Positions 22,501 through 35,357 are shown, counted from the first letter of the stretch. The stretch: DNA of 64,000 nt from Amylostereum areolatum (GCA_012932865.1 SAXG01000006.1:434001-498000); one strand, 5' to 3'. Notes: generated by a model from the sequence alone, not told the origin. A program made the numbers and translations.

Positions 22501-25500
22501 GATCGATCCATCTCTTTTGTCAGATATGCCAGACCCACAATCATCCACGGTTCGGTGTTCTTGGTCATGATTCGTTCTTAGCTGACCCGCTGTTTTAGTC
22601 GACCACCGCTCTCGAGGAGGATGTGAGAGTTCCGCCGCTGTCCCAAATGACTCCCAAGCGCATCGAGTCAGGGGACAAGGGAAAGGGTGGACGAACAAAG
22701 GGCAATGTTTCCCAGCTTCGACGCGAGAACGAGGTCTTGAAAGTCCTCGCCGAGTCCTTCCAAGGCATCGCCAACGTGGGCACGAAAGAGTTCTTCGACG
22801 CTCATCTTGCCCTTTTAGGCTCTATGGCTGCAGCTGGCGAACCAACCAGCGGGTTACCAGGCGTTCGTGTCGATAAGCGAACGGTCAATGTTACTTTCGA
22901 CAGCCTCGAAAGCCGCGGGAAAGTCAAAATTCTCAGGACCTCAATTCTGACAGGAACGGGGACCCAGCGCCATGTTCGCATAGCATACCTTCCTTCTATT
23001 GACGACACTCGACTGCAAGCTTTCTTATCCGATCTCCCCAGCACGTTTTCCGTGATACCTGTTCCAACCACCCCTATAACCCCGGCCAAGGTCATCAATA
23101 CACCTACTCCAGGCCTGCATCTTCGAGATACTTTGATGAACAAGGAAGCCCCATCAGCGACAGGTGTCCAGAGTTCCTCGGCTGTCAGAGTAATACGTGA
23201 CCTTCCTGTTCCCGCTGATTCCCCTGATGTCGCCAAGTTGATGATAGTAAGACGAGCTCCGTCATCGACCAACGGCTCGGCCCAGCCACGACCTCCCGAC
23301 CTCCCGTTGGAGTTGTTGCAATTGGATAAATCATCCAAGGAGGCGAACGTTGGAAAGGCGGAACGACTCTTCCAACATAACGATACAATCATACGCGATG
23401 TCCTGCTTAGCGAGAGGTCCACACTGGCTCAGCTGTATGGGTTTATACCTGGGAAGGCCCTCCGCGCACGCGAGCTCCATATTGCTACTCTTGCCGCGTT
23501 CGAAAAGGAGGTCGATACCGTGTATGTGGTATCCTCGGAGCAACGAATCATCAATACGGCCTTCTACACCCATGACCTTCCTGTCTCGATTTATTTTGCG
23601 GTCGTGTCTGCCCTTGTGCACGAAGATGAACTAGGGCGTATACTGTCTGATCCCGACACCAAAGCCACATCCTTGAAGGACCTTCCGGCTAATCTTCATG
23701 CATCGCTTCAAATCGGACGTTCTAGATCTCGAGCACGCCTGTTGGATCTATTGGAGGTTCTCTCTGACCTCAGACTTGTTACTCCCTTGCAACCCTCCAC
23801 ATCCGAGAACAGTCCCATCAAGTGTTTCCCGAACGGTGTTCATCCAGTCTCTTTTGAACCCTCGACCCAAGAATGGAGTTCAGTCAACCAACGTAATGTC
23901 CCTGTGTATTGGCAATTCAATAAGGACGCGCCTCTCCACTTCTGGGTACTTTCTGAAACTTCCCCTCCTCTTTGGAAAACCCAGACCATACGTTCCTCCG
24001 AAGAGGCGAAAACCTACTGGAAGAGTCTCCAGATAGCTTGTGAATCACGCTCGTTTGCCGAACAAGCCTCCTTATCCGACACACCGATTTCGAGTGTGGA
24101 CATTGATATCCCGCGTCTTTCTCGTTGCCTTCGCCGGACAGCGTCATGGAGCTCCGGATATGATTTCACCTTTCACCAGCGACAATACTTGCGGAAATAT
24201 ATCGATCGCGCCACCGGGGCGACACCCCTTCAAGATGAAGAAAATGGTCAAGAAGCCCTGCAGAGGCTATCGGCCATAGTCAGCGCGCCTGTTTCGGTTT
24301 TGAAAGAGTTCTTCACCAAGACTCGCACAAAACAATTTCGTGATCTGGACCGGGTGAAGGATCGGGAACGGGAGCGTGCCGCGAAGCAGAGTGCGTCTAG
24401 TGACAAGGCGAAGCTCGCGCAAAGAGCGGAGGACACATTGGTACAAAGGGAGAGCCAGTGGCTGGATATGCTTCGTCGCATCCATCCTGGGGAACTTCAA
24501 GGTACTCATGCTAACCGCGTCGGACGGGTTCACACGCGCTTCCTTCATGGCAGTAATAGCGATCGTGAAAAATGGGAGGGAGAAATCTCGCGGGCCATTC
24601 AAGAAGCTAATATGGCGACCGAAGCTGCACTGTCCACAGGTCCTAGGCCCGGTGCTTCCTTGAACCTTCCCGATCTTCCCTCTGTAACGAGCGCAGGAAA
24701 GACAGTGGAGCAGCTCATTAAAGAACAGGGTCCCGCTAGACCTTTGCCTCGGCCAAAGAAGAAGAAGTCGAAAAAGGGAAAAGAGCGAGAGGAGTCAGGT
24801 ACGTGCCTCTATACCACCTTCCAGAATTGATGTCGATTTGTATAGCAGGGGTAGAGGATCAGCCTTCAGAAAGTTCCAAGAAGCGTCACCGTTTCTTGTG
24901 GAACCGCGATTTCGACGAACTTGCGATGGATGCAAGCGTCATCGTTCGCGCACGTTGCAAAGATACGCGCGTTGATCTGTCTGCCCTAGACCAGGTCTTT
25001 CCTGCGGTGCCCCGCAACTCTGTCAGACAACGATATCTTGCTCATCAGGAAAAACCTCCCTTACTAAAATCAACAAATCCAGCAAATTAGCGCTAGTTAG
25101 AGGGGGACCTTCCTAAAGTGAACTAACGGGCTCTATTCTCACAAAACCCCGTACACATTTCGATGCACCGTCGTTGACATTGACCTCATATTTGCACTTC
25201 AAATACATAGTTGAGGCCAGAAGGGTGACAGGGACCTACGTTGACGTAGTGCCTTGCAGGTTGGCAGCGGGAACAGGGAATTAGGAAGGTCCCCCTCTAA
25301 TTAGTAGATTTTTAGTAAGGGAGGTTTTTCCTGATGCTCTTCGTGAACATCCAGGAGCAGAGGCGTATCTGAAGCGACTCGAGGACCGGTGGAATACACT
25401 TTGGATACAGCACCGGGGTACTGACAGACTACCGGACCCGGATCCTACCAGCACAACCAATTTCGACCTCCGCAAGCACATTGAATTCCTTCGGCAGCAC

Positions 25501-27356
25501 ATTGACAAGAACGCACTGTGGGTGTTTGTGTTGATCGGCGGACCTTATGCTCACACCGCCGTAGACGCGTCGGTTTCACGGAGGCGCACGCCTCAGTGAA
25601 CATCCCAGCAGATGTTTCTCAGCTCGAATCTTTGTGGAATGTAGTCGACAAGCCAGCGGTCGCGCCAACATGGGACTTGATGTGGAGCTTGCACGTTGAA
25701 GAAGCTCGTGAAAAAGCGTTGTTACAAAGTGCTTTCATTCTCGACCCAGAAGAAATGCCACACTCGTATGACGCTTCCAGCGACGCCAATGTCGTGGTTG
25801 AGTCAACCCTGAAGGTAAGTATGCTTACAGTCATTTGACGAGGGGAATAGCTCATCAAAAGATTGATAGATGGTTTTCGGAACGCCGAATGAACGTTACG
25901 ACTCCGATGTCGCTGCAAACTTGCTCCACAACTTCAGCGAGGAAGCTATATCGAACGCGCAAAGCAGTCTCCTCCAACGTGGTGTCTTGGCTAAACTTGT
26001 CCGTGATCCATTGAAATCCAGACCTGGACGAACACTCAAGATTTCCGAAATGTAAGCCTTGGGTTGATCCATCCCGCGACATCATCCTAAAAAAAGATCC
26101 TTTGGAGGAACCAAAACCAGCTGGGAGGTTCCATCAATAGGGACGTGTTTCAAGACGCGTCGACACTGGAAGCACTCTACAAAGAGGCGGACGACACCTG
26201 GAAGGGGTGGCCATTGCTTTGCTCTGACGGCGACATCGCAATGCTAATACAGGCTACTTCGGCGGGCAGAGTGAGTATATAGCCTCCCGTGATCAACATA
26301 CGCTGACGTCATTATGTTTTAAGCTGGAGTTCAAAGTGGACACGTCGAACTGCCCAGGCTGCACGCCTTGTGTTAGACTGGAATAGTAAGAAGGCTGGTG
26401 AGTAGATGCGTGATACCGTCTCATTGAACCCTATCACTTAAAGAACACCAGACGACGATCAGATCGAGACACAAATTCTTCTGCGGCCCGTCCATCTTGT
26501 CGACGATGTCGAGGAGTCGCCCATGGCCCCGGAAATGACGGAAGTCCCCACCCATCCGTCCCATGGCTCCGCACAGCATGGCCAGACACTCTCGGGTTCC
26601 GCCGCCTGTTGTAGGACCACTTCGGACGGAATCGTGGATTGTTGTGGATGTCTAAGCGGAGAACAACACATCGTAGTGACCCAATCTACCGAACCGGCCA
26701 AAATATTGTACGTCAGCATTGTGGACAGTATCCAATCGGCGGGCGAGGACGGTCTAAGGAAAGCTGAACTTGTGGTGTGTAACTCGATCTCCTGTGTTGC
26801 TCGTTACGGCGATAACATGTGAGTTTCACAGGAATTGCTCCCGGATCATGACCGTGCGGACGTTATCTCTGCCTTGGGGCAACTTGTTGAATCGTCGACA
26901 CCGTTACTCTTATGTGTGGGGTATTCACCGATGATCTTGGTGTCCGCTCACTATGCAGATCGTTGGACAATACCCGTGTCCGACAACCCGGTCACGAAGG
27001 TGCTTCCGAGGAGGTGGCTGGATATTGGAGGGCGACAGGTGCCGGAGATGTGGGAGGCGGCGTTGCGTGCGGTGATGGGGACGATCGTGTTCAGACCCGG
27101 AATTTCTCAGGCATGTTCGTTTTCCGGTGGCCACGAGGTCGTTGCTGACCTGCGCTGATAGGGAGAGATTCGATGGCGACTGAGGACGGTGTATGACGCG
27201 CAAGAAGTGGTCGAGTTGCTACGGTCGCTGGAGGAGGAAGGATTCATCAAATGCGTGAAGGGGCCAGGTTCAGATGGAGGGTTGGTTGCACCTGACGACA
27301 ATGAAGAGCGGAACACGTTCTGGTTCTTGGGAGAGCGAGTGTGGTACCAGGCATGA
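19587..27356 (+). CDS. TFC3: TFIIIC B-block-binding subunit (Tfc3/GTF3C1 type), exon split by an inverted-repeat element
   Basis: About fourteen exons (19587-20105, 20168-20629, 20679-20889, 20947-21041, 21095-22549, 22599-24798, 24849-25517 interrupted, 25565-25814, 25870-26051, 26108-26270, about 26337-26397, 26452-26773, 26832-27110, 27162-27356) encode roughly 2,200 residues, close to human GTF3C1. The N-terminal half holds the winged-helix B-block domain (ITRGRDNGVSVIDLNKKTNYGSK, NPTKTDRRFFQTRLRQLEQEGVIERV) and a linker with AT-hooks (KKRGRPPK, RKRGRPRK). TFIIIC binds the B box of tRNA genes and recruits TFIIIB. A 292-bp element at 25044-25335 sits inside an exon; without it and one GCTC copy the frame runs RYLA-LREHPGAEAYLKRL. 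A possible one-base shift lies at 26353-26355. The intron 27111-27161 is GC-AG. Confidence 0.88.
25044..25335. mobile_element. 292-bp inverted-repeat MITE inside a TFIIIC exon
   Basis: Its ends are inverted: ATCAGGAAAAACCTCCCTTA onward (26 bp) at 25044 matches the complement at the right end to 25335. A second inverted pair, TTAGAGGGGGACCTTCCTAA and its complement, lies further in. GCTC flanks both sides (25040-25043 and 25336-25339), a probable 4-bp target duplication. It has no coding capacity. In the host frame it brings a stop at 25088-25090. Which superfamily it belongs to is unclear. Confidence 0.85.
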
Positions 27357-27747
27357 AAGAATAGTGTTTGTTGCTCGTAGAGTCGTAATTATAGAAGATG
27401 GCCGCGGATTGAACTTGAGGCAGCCAATGCGATGGGGAGGCCGGGGACGTGCCATGGCGACGAAAGAAGACTGAAGCGCCCAATATTCCAACGAACATTG
27501 CCAGCGCTGGAGGTGTCTCGCCGCGCGACTTGCGCTCCTCCTCCCTCGACGCCTGTCTCTTCCCTTTCCCCCTCCCTCTCTCTCTCCATATCCCTCGGCA
27601 GAGCCGAGCACACTCTTTTTTCTTGGTCGACCGGATCTCCTTCTTTCTGCCCCAGTGGCCCTTCGATCTTTACTTCTCAGGTGCGTGTAACGTATGCCAT
27701 CCGGCTGTGGAGGCCCTAAGCATCCTTGGCATACAGCATACGATACA
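27357..27747. other. Intergenic, promoter of the membrane-protein gene
   Basis: No gene is seen. A strong CT-rich tract (about 27530-27600) precedes the next start codon, typical of promoters in this genome. Confidence 0.5.
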
Positions 27748-30447
27748 ATGCGCGTCAAATCTATCATCGCGAATATGCCCGTGCTCACCCAAGCCTCGCG
27801 TAAAGTCAAGCTCTTCGTGAGCTTCTTTTTCATCCGTGCCGTCCTCGCGCGTCGGCCCCTGCACTCGGTCTGACCCATTCGTATTTTCAGTGGGACAGGG
27901 TCACCGCATCTCGCTTGACGACTTTCTACTTTGTCTTTTCCTTCGTGCATTGTGTTATCCAGCTTATCTTCCAGGCCGAAGCCTTCTTCATCAACGTCCA
28001 CGCTGCTCAATTCCTGTTTTCCATCGTACAGGAGGGAAACGCCACTGCTCATGGCTTCTTCGTTCTCAAGGACGATCTCTGGTTTTGTGACCACGTTCCG
28101 GACGACTTCAACACTTCATCTTGCCAGATAGTATGGAATGGGACGATCCTCGAAATGGGATCCCTCTCTCAGAACGGCGCAGCGGGCCCCAATTACTCTT
28201 ACTCCCTTCAATCCGCTTCTTCTGCCATCTCATCCCGGTCTTCCTCACCTACACTATCGCAAGCATCGGCTACGATTACACCATCCCAGGCGTCAACAGC
28301 TCTTTCATCGAGCGCAGCGCCTTCCACCTCGGCATCGCAGACGTCCGCCTCTGCCAGTGCTTCCAGTGCCTCTGCCGTAACATCTCCGGTCTCTACCATC
28401 ACCCAGCCCGCTACGTCGTCGGTGCAGACCTCCGCTGCTCAATCGACGACCGTGCCCTCTGCGCCGCCTGTACTTATTGGAGATGATAGTGACGATGAAG
28501 ACTCTGATGATGAGGGTTCCGACGATGGAGGTTCTGATTCCGGCGACGAGGATTCTGACGACGAGGACGAAAAGTTCCATACTGACGTCCTCTTGGCGCA
28601 CGTCGCTAGCGACATCCACGACCATGGCTCTCGCGACGTCCATGATCTTCAGTTCTTTACCCACGGCGACTCTCAAGGCGACCTCTCGCAGATCCGCGCC
28701 ATCGATGTCAACGGGGAGCTGTCCGTCACCCTGACTGGTTTTGGCTTCGATCACAAAGACGTGACTTTGTCAAGGAAGTGCTTGTGGGCTTTGAACTGGC
28801 CCCTGCAAGCGTGCGTCGTTCCATCTGTATACCCGATGTCCCAAACTGAATTTGGAATCACAGGCTGGATAACACGAAACGTGAGGATATAGCATTTATC
28901 GGGTTCCAATTCTGGGTTCTAGGCATGTCTATCGTCGCGGTATGTTGGTTTCTTCTTCGAGTATTGGATTGATATTCATCCCGAATGGCAGATCCTCAAT
29001 GAATCCATTCCCCACATGTAGGAAACCCCTTCTTCTTTCAAACGATCCCCGGGCTGACACCTTGCTAGCATTGCATCCTTGTTGACGCACTTGTCGGCCA
29101 CGGTATGGGGAGGGTATCAAATATCTTCGACAGACAAGTTCCACGACGACTTCAAACGATTAACCACAGCAGGGGCTTGCCAAATTAACCTTTTGCCAAA
29201 CTACTGGTCCGCACGTGCCGGGGCTGAAATCCCCAGCTTAGCTCTCAACAGCGCAGCTCTCTTGTTGTCTCTTATCTTGTCGTGGAAACTTTTCAAGGTA
29301 TGTCACATCGTTGAGCTATTTCGAGCACATCATCTTGATGTCTTCTTCCTTTGTTCTTCTAGCTGTTTGGCTGGCAAACCTTCAAGCGCGTGGGCGCGTC
29401 TAGAGCCATCAACCGAGTCTACAAGCTCGTGCTCACTCTTTCGGTGGTCATCCAACTGTCTTTGTTTTTCGTCATCGTGACTGTCGCTCTGTGGCTCGAT
29501 CAAATCTGCAACGGCGCCATCGGAAAGTTTGCTACTTCACACAAAGCTTACGAAGCTACTCTCATCCTGGTTCTTCTGGTATGTACATCTTACATGATTA
29601 GTGAAAAGTCACTTAGTCGCAGTCATCTAGCTCCTCCCTGTCTGGCTAGTCTCTGTGAGTTCCTCTGCTCGTGTGTTCAAATGGTTGACCTAATCGAGTA
29701 ATAGGGGTGGTTTGCGGTGCGCAAAGAGCTCAGGATTCCCATGATGATCTTCCTCATCATGTCGACGGCCTACATCGTGGGTTGGGCGTCCATGTTTGAC
29801 TCGAAGACTTACCGATGGACATTCGCTCAATGGGCCTTTTTCGCCGTCATGAGTGTTATCTCGGCGGTTCTGACCCTCATCTGTCTCGTCGTCGGCATTT
29901 TCTGCCGTATCAACTTTGGCAAAGGCCTCCCTCACTACTGTGAGTTTCTCTTATGGGAAGAGTGGGCTCTTGATCTAATTTTATCCTCTCAGTGAACGCA
30001 GAAGAATCTTTACCTGGAGATGACTTCATCCGTGTCACACCCGAGAAGGGCTACAGCGATCCCGAAAAGATCGATTTCCCTTCCGCCGACCAGCCTATCC
30101 CCACGTACACCGCGGCTTTTGGAGATGACATGGACATGCCGCCACCTCCAGGTTCACGACGCCTCGGCCCGCGTTTCTACAGTCAGGACACCGTGCCATT
30201 TGAACTGCCATCGGACGTGCGCACGACCACCATCTCCGTGCCGTCGCTTGCATATAGCAGTCCCTCTGATACCACTTCACATAGTGGCCTGCCAACGTCG
30301 GTCAGGCCCCTCGTTCGTCACGGTACTCAGAGTAGCCAGTCCAGTTTCGGGAGCACACGATCGGGGAACACTACCATCAGCAACCACAGTCGTTCCGACT
30401 CGCAGGAAGGGAGTCATATCGGTCGATCTCGCTGGGTTATTGAGTAA
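27748..30447 (+). CDS. Multipass membrane protein of unknown function
   Basis: Eight exons (27748-27816, 27891-28810, 28864-28939, 28992-29017, 29069-29297, 29363-29578, 29705-29939, 29993-30447) give 741 residues. A first hydrophobic segment (TTFYFVFSFVHCVIQLIF) is followed by a long Ser/Thr/Ala-rich region and a run of about 30 Asp/Ser/Glu residues near 28485-28575. The second half has about six more helices, including ALNSAALLLSLILSW, VVIQLSLFFVIVTVALWL, MMIFLIMSTAYIVGW and FFAVMSVISAVLTLICLVVGIF. It ends in a cytosolic Ser/Pro-rich tail. Seven helices could suggest a receptor-like fold, but no GPCR motif is visible. I recognise no family. The acidic stretch could bind metal, which is speculation. 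Confidence 0.75.
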
Positions 30448-30858
30448 CCCACTGCTTCATCGTGCTTTGTCTATCTATAGTCATGGATGATGGCATTTTT
30501 TTACTGTGTGTAGTATTTGGGTCGAAGGCGCCGGGCGTTTGAACTTCATTATCAAAACTCTGCCTGTACTTTTCACTTACTGTCTCCTTACTTCCCGAGA
30601 ATGCATGCACATTACTGTCACAAAGTACTACGAGCGCGTAAGCACCACAGATACCGTGTGATTTATCTTTGGCGAATGCTCGTGGCTTCTGCATATAAAG
30701 TCTTGCGTATATCACCACAGTTTGGTGTTGGGTGTGTTGTTCATGTTGGTCTCGAGCATAATAGTGAGGGAGTAAAGTACGTGTATGGTATAGCCCAGAA
30801 TGATGTGATCACAGCGAATGCAAAGAAACAAGATCAGAGAAAGGAGATCCCAAACTCA
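30448..30858. other. Convergent 3' flanks, no gene
   Basis: Lies between the stops of the membrane-protein gene (plus) and the MAPKKK gene (minus). Short frames here have no motifs; it is most likely the two 3' untranslated regions. Confidence 0.5.
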
Positions 30859-33800
30859 TCATATATGTGCTGGAGGTATCATCTCCTCTGGAGGTATCGA
30901 CGTGTCGCTGGGAGTGACTATGGACGACTCTTCCGGAGACATCACAGGTGACACCGCATTAATTGCCTCCACCTCCTTCTCCTGAAGAATCGCTGCTTGG
31001 CGTGCAACGGTTGCAGATTCGTAGGTCTCCTCTGACGGTAGTTCGTCTGGTGGGCTCGTTGCAAGTTCTGCTTCTTCGTATGTAAGCAGGGCTTCGCGGA
31101 ATTCGAGCATCCACGGGTGGTCCTGCAGTTCTACAGCGGACGGACGGTGCATAGGGTCGACGGTGAGACATTGCTTGATGAAATGGATACCGAGCTCGCT
31201 GAGCTGGTCGGGTTCTGGGAGAGGGGGGTGTTGTGTTGCAACACCAATATGGAACATAATCGCCCTGAGTATTGATGTAAGGTTGTACAAAAGGCTCTGC
31301 ATGAGAACAAATCTCAACATACCATTCGTTGTCGAGATTACTCCACGGCTTCTTCCCCGTGGCAAACTCGAGAACGACACAGCCAAGGGACCACACGTCC
31401 ATTGCTCCATAACGACCCCTCTTATCGTTCTTGATGACCTCTGGCGACATGTACATGGGTGTACCAGTCAAACTGTTGTTCATCCCAAGTTTGTCTGCAG
31501 GGCGCGGTCTCGGCACCTCCTTGTGCAAACCCGCGACGTGATCGTTGTTGGATAGAACGTTGGTTCTTAGCAAGAATCTTGGCGGCGCCAAAGTCTACGA
31601 ACTTGATCACTCCAAGATGGTCCAGGAGGATATCTACAGAAGGATGTGATGGCTTCATAATGGTTGAGGAGACGCGACTTACTGTCTGGTTTGATATCAC
31701 GATGTACGATGCCTCTCGAGTGAAGGTACGCCAACCCTTCGAGCATCTGCATAGTATACACTTGGATGATACCTTCGTCCTCGATGCGGCCATGCTCAAG
31801 CAGCGTTGCAAGACTACCGCCTTTGCAATACTCCTCGAAAATGTACACCTTGTCCCGATGCACTTCAATCCCGTAGTATTCAACTACATTGGGATGGTGT
31901 AGCATTTCCATGACACGAAGCTCGTCACGGATCTGCGAATATAGACTTGGCATACCCGCTAATTCCTGGAACTTGATCTCCTTTACAGCCATTAATGACC
32001 CAGAGTCAAGATTGACGGCGGAATACACAGAACCAAACGCGCCCGCGCCAATGAACCGAACCTGTTGCCATCGGATAGAAATATTGGAGCTGAACGAGGC
32101 AAGGAAGACAGCGGAGCGATCCTCCAATTTCTCGTCGTCGAGAACTCGACCGGTCATCCGCTGCTCGGAGGTGATATTTGCGCGTTCCGTATCGAGGTTC
32201 TCCAGCGCGCGGGTAGTCCTTTCCCAGAACTTGGCCACAGATGGATCAACATAGCCTCCCGAGACGACATCCTTGTTTTGTCCCAATGACGCAAACGACA
32301 TCGAACGCAGGAGCTCATTGTCACTATCCAATTGCCTGTCCTGGGTCGGGTGCCGGTGGTATTCTTCCTGACGTTCCTTCTCCCTCCGCGCCTCCAATGT
32401 GGAGCGTGCGCCGAGGATGTCGAAATGGCTAATGAGGAGTGTCATACAACTCGCCACCTTCTGCCGAAGGAGCTCGAATTGGTCATCGGGCAACTGGAGA
32501 ATATTATTCCGCCTGGTCCGATGCAGGGCGAATTCGAGTGCATTAACTGCCCACTTGAACGTCTTGCGATCGTTTGGATCGCAATCATCGCAAATGAAGG
32601 ACACCCATGATATGGCAAGCTTGATGAGGAGACGGTTGAATTTCTGGAGCGTGGAGCGGTCCATGTATTTCTGGACGTGGAGGCCGTGCTCTGAAGCAAA
32701 AAGGTACCAGCTCTCCAGAAGGTCCTGGCGCTTGGATGCCTCCTGAAGGGCGTGGCGTACATGATGAACAGAGTCGACGATAGACTCAGCCAGACGGTTG
32801 GTTGCCCCTCCGATCTTCCGCAATTGACGGTTGACGGCGGGCAGGTGAGCCTGCTGCTCGCTAATGCATGTGGGCGGCTTGAGAATAGTATCGAGCGGGA
32901 CACCATCGTCGTCCACGAGGATGAACGCTTCAGTGAACTCCTTTTTCGCCATCAGCAACCTCTGCTGCGTCCCATCGGCGACCAGCCGGACACGGTTGTC
33001 CTTCAGATCGAGATTGATTCGAGGAATATCGAGCATGAAGACAAGACCGTTCCAGAGGAAGCGGTCCTGAGGAGACAAGACCAGGATGTAGCCACCTTCA
33101 TCAGGGTAGTCGGTGTCCAAATTATAAATGTGGGTGATCTTGCGACCGTCATCTTCCTAATACCTCCGTGACGTGGAATGCTTCCATGAGGATACGGCGG
33201 ATGTGTTCAGGGTGATCGCGAAGGGTGTGTGACGCGACGATGTAGATCCCTTCCTCCTCGAACGTTTGCGTATAGACAAGAAAGTGGTCCGTTTCCACCA
33301 GCTGCGCGATGAACAATTCGAGGGGTATGTTATCTAGCGTGTACTCGGCAGAGTTGCTGAACCGTTGGTTGATGACCCTGGAGAAGCCAGCGTCAAAAAG
33401 AGACTGTAGAAGTGCGCTTATAAAAAGATATGGCTTACCGAACGAATCGTTGCAATTTTCGGTAGCGTAGTCGCACGCTATCGAGAATCTTGCTGTACCA
33501 GGTCACCACCTGCTCGTCGCTCATTCCCGGGCGAGCAGCTGAGCCATTGCCGTTGAACGATGCCTTGCGTAGATGCTGACGGTTCTCGCCTCGTTCTGAC
33601 ATAGGTACCCTGACCTGAGTGTCGAAGAAGTTGGTGACACGGACCATGAGCCGGTTCGTCAGGCCACTGAGTGTATAGTTAACCAAAAATTCATGCGTTT
33701 CAAGGGAGAAAACATACCACAGTTGCTCGGCCACCATAGACGCACCACCTGGAACGGTTAATGCTACATCGTTGAAGATGGGCCACTGGGCTTCGATAAC

Positions 33801-35357
33801 ATCTGTCTCCTTGAAGTAGATGTCTTTGGCTCCACTCTTCAGCTTCCAGTGAATGAGCTTGAAGATGAAAGATAGTGCATCAAGAACCACTGAATCGTAA
33901 TCTTCGCTGATGCAGGGAGGCAGATTCCAGTTTCCTCCAGGATCTGGAGAGAGAAATGCTTCGTATTGCCGCTTTAGTGTACATGCTATGCCAATATTCA
34001 GCTTGAGGTCGTCCGTCATCTGGTCAATGATGAGAACCTCGGGATCTTTCAGTTTCTGAGCGTAATCAAGCAGAACCTGCAGGCTCGCTAGAGCCAGCTG
34101 TGTGGGGAATGAGATCAGAGGAACGAGTTCGCGCTCGAAGGAAGGAAGATTCATGTCCTGAAAAAAGGTCGCAAGGTTAACTTGGGCATCGCGAGCACTT
34201 CCGATGAGGGAATGGACGGTGGTCATGAAACCTTTGGCAAAGGTCATCTGGATAGACTCCTCTTTCAAGACGCGTTCAAGAAACGTCGACCCGTCGGTCG
34301 GAGCCGTTACGCCACCACGAGAGTACCGTAGTCCCAAAGGACTCTCTTGGTTAGTATTGGGAGCTCTGACGTCCAGAGTGTCGCTCCCAGTCCATTTGCG
34401 AAGGACATTTATCTGATGGCGCAAGGATGTGAAGACAGTGGACCATGTGATGAGGGCGTCGCGACGAGACTGAAACTCGGGATCGCTGACGATGGGTTTA
34501 TCGGACTGGAAGGCCTTAAGCGTTGGGTAGAGGGTGTGAACGATATCTAGGTGGCGCAGAACCTCGTTGACCTGCTCCAGAGCAGAACCTCCCGGATCGT
34601 GGCTGGCGTCGAGGTTTTTGGCGCTGAATGTAAGGACCTCGTTAATGACGATATCCACGGTCTTGAGTCTGAATTCATCTAGCTTCTTCCGCTCCTCCTC
34701 CTCGGCCCGCCCTCTGATCCTCGCTCGGATCCCCAACCAAAGGTTGATGTGAAAGTTGTTTTGTTCTTCTCCCGAAACGGCGAGGGCCGACGCTATTCGC
34801 GTCTTCTCGGATTTCAGAACGTCCCCATCAAGCACCGAGGCGAGCATTGTTTGCCATTCCAGTCTCTCTCTATCCTCCAGGGTCTCCGGCTCGATGGTGT
34901 CCGTGTCAAGCATGAGGGACGTCAATCTGTCGTGGCCTTCGCCGATACTACCCAAAGACACGCGGCCCAGGTCTTCATCATCGCTTTCCCCTCCATCCAA
35001 CAGTTGTCCGAGGCCTCGTTGAAGGTAATGACTGTCTGGATCATCCCTAGGATCCTCCTCTGGCTTTGACTGGTATCGGCGCAGGAAATGAGAGTAGATT
35101 CCAGGATAATTGGGGGAATCCTGCGGAGGAAGGGGTGATGTTACTGATGAAGTGGATACGCTAGACAAGCTGCTGCCGGTCGTGTAGGACTTATGGCGAG
35201 ATTTGAGACGGCTAGGGATAGATGTCGATGCTGGGGGCGGGATGTAAGAGGCGGGATGAGAAGTTTGGTCGAGATCCCACGCGTCCTCCTCTTCTTCCTC
35301 TTCTACTTGTGTTACGAGCTCCGTGTGTGGGTAGAGAGTAGGGTTGTGGCGTCGCAT
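30859..35357 (-). CDS. SSK2: Ssk2/Ssk22-type MAP kinase kinase kinase (HOG pathway)
   Basis: Exons 35357-33718, 33666-33439, 33377-31683, 31633-31323 and 31264-30859 give about 1,409 residues after two local frame corrections. The start is the ATG at 35357 (MRRHNPTLYPHTELV). A long regulatory N-terminus is followed by a Ser/Thr kinase domain with G-loop (GAGAFGSVYSAV), VAIK-type lysine (MAVKEIK), HRDIKPDNILLD, VDFGAAK and GTPMYMSPEV. Ssk2 kinases are switched on by the Ssk1 response regulator and phosphorylate Pbs2 in the osmotic-stress cascade. Oddities: 7 extra bases (GTATTAG) at 33157-33163 and a frame change near 31495-31537 that a 43-nt intron would solve. Intron 33667-33717 is 51 nt and stop-free. 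It diverges from DRG1. Confidence 0.87.

Noticed and set aside
28741..28810. Frame shift in the membrane-protein gene (DFVKEVLVGFELAPAS read in another frame)
   Set aside because: The original frame joins the next exon cleanly (PLQA-LDNTKRED), while the other frame meets a stop after splicing.
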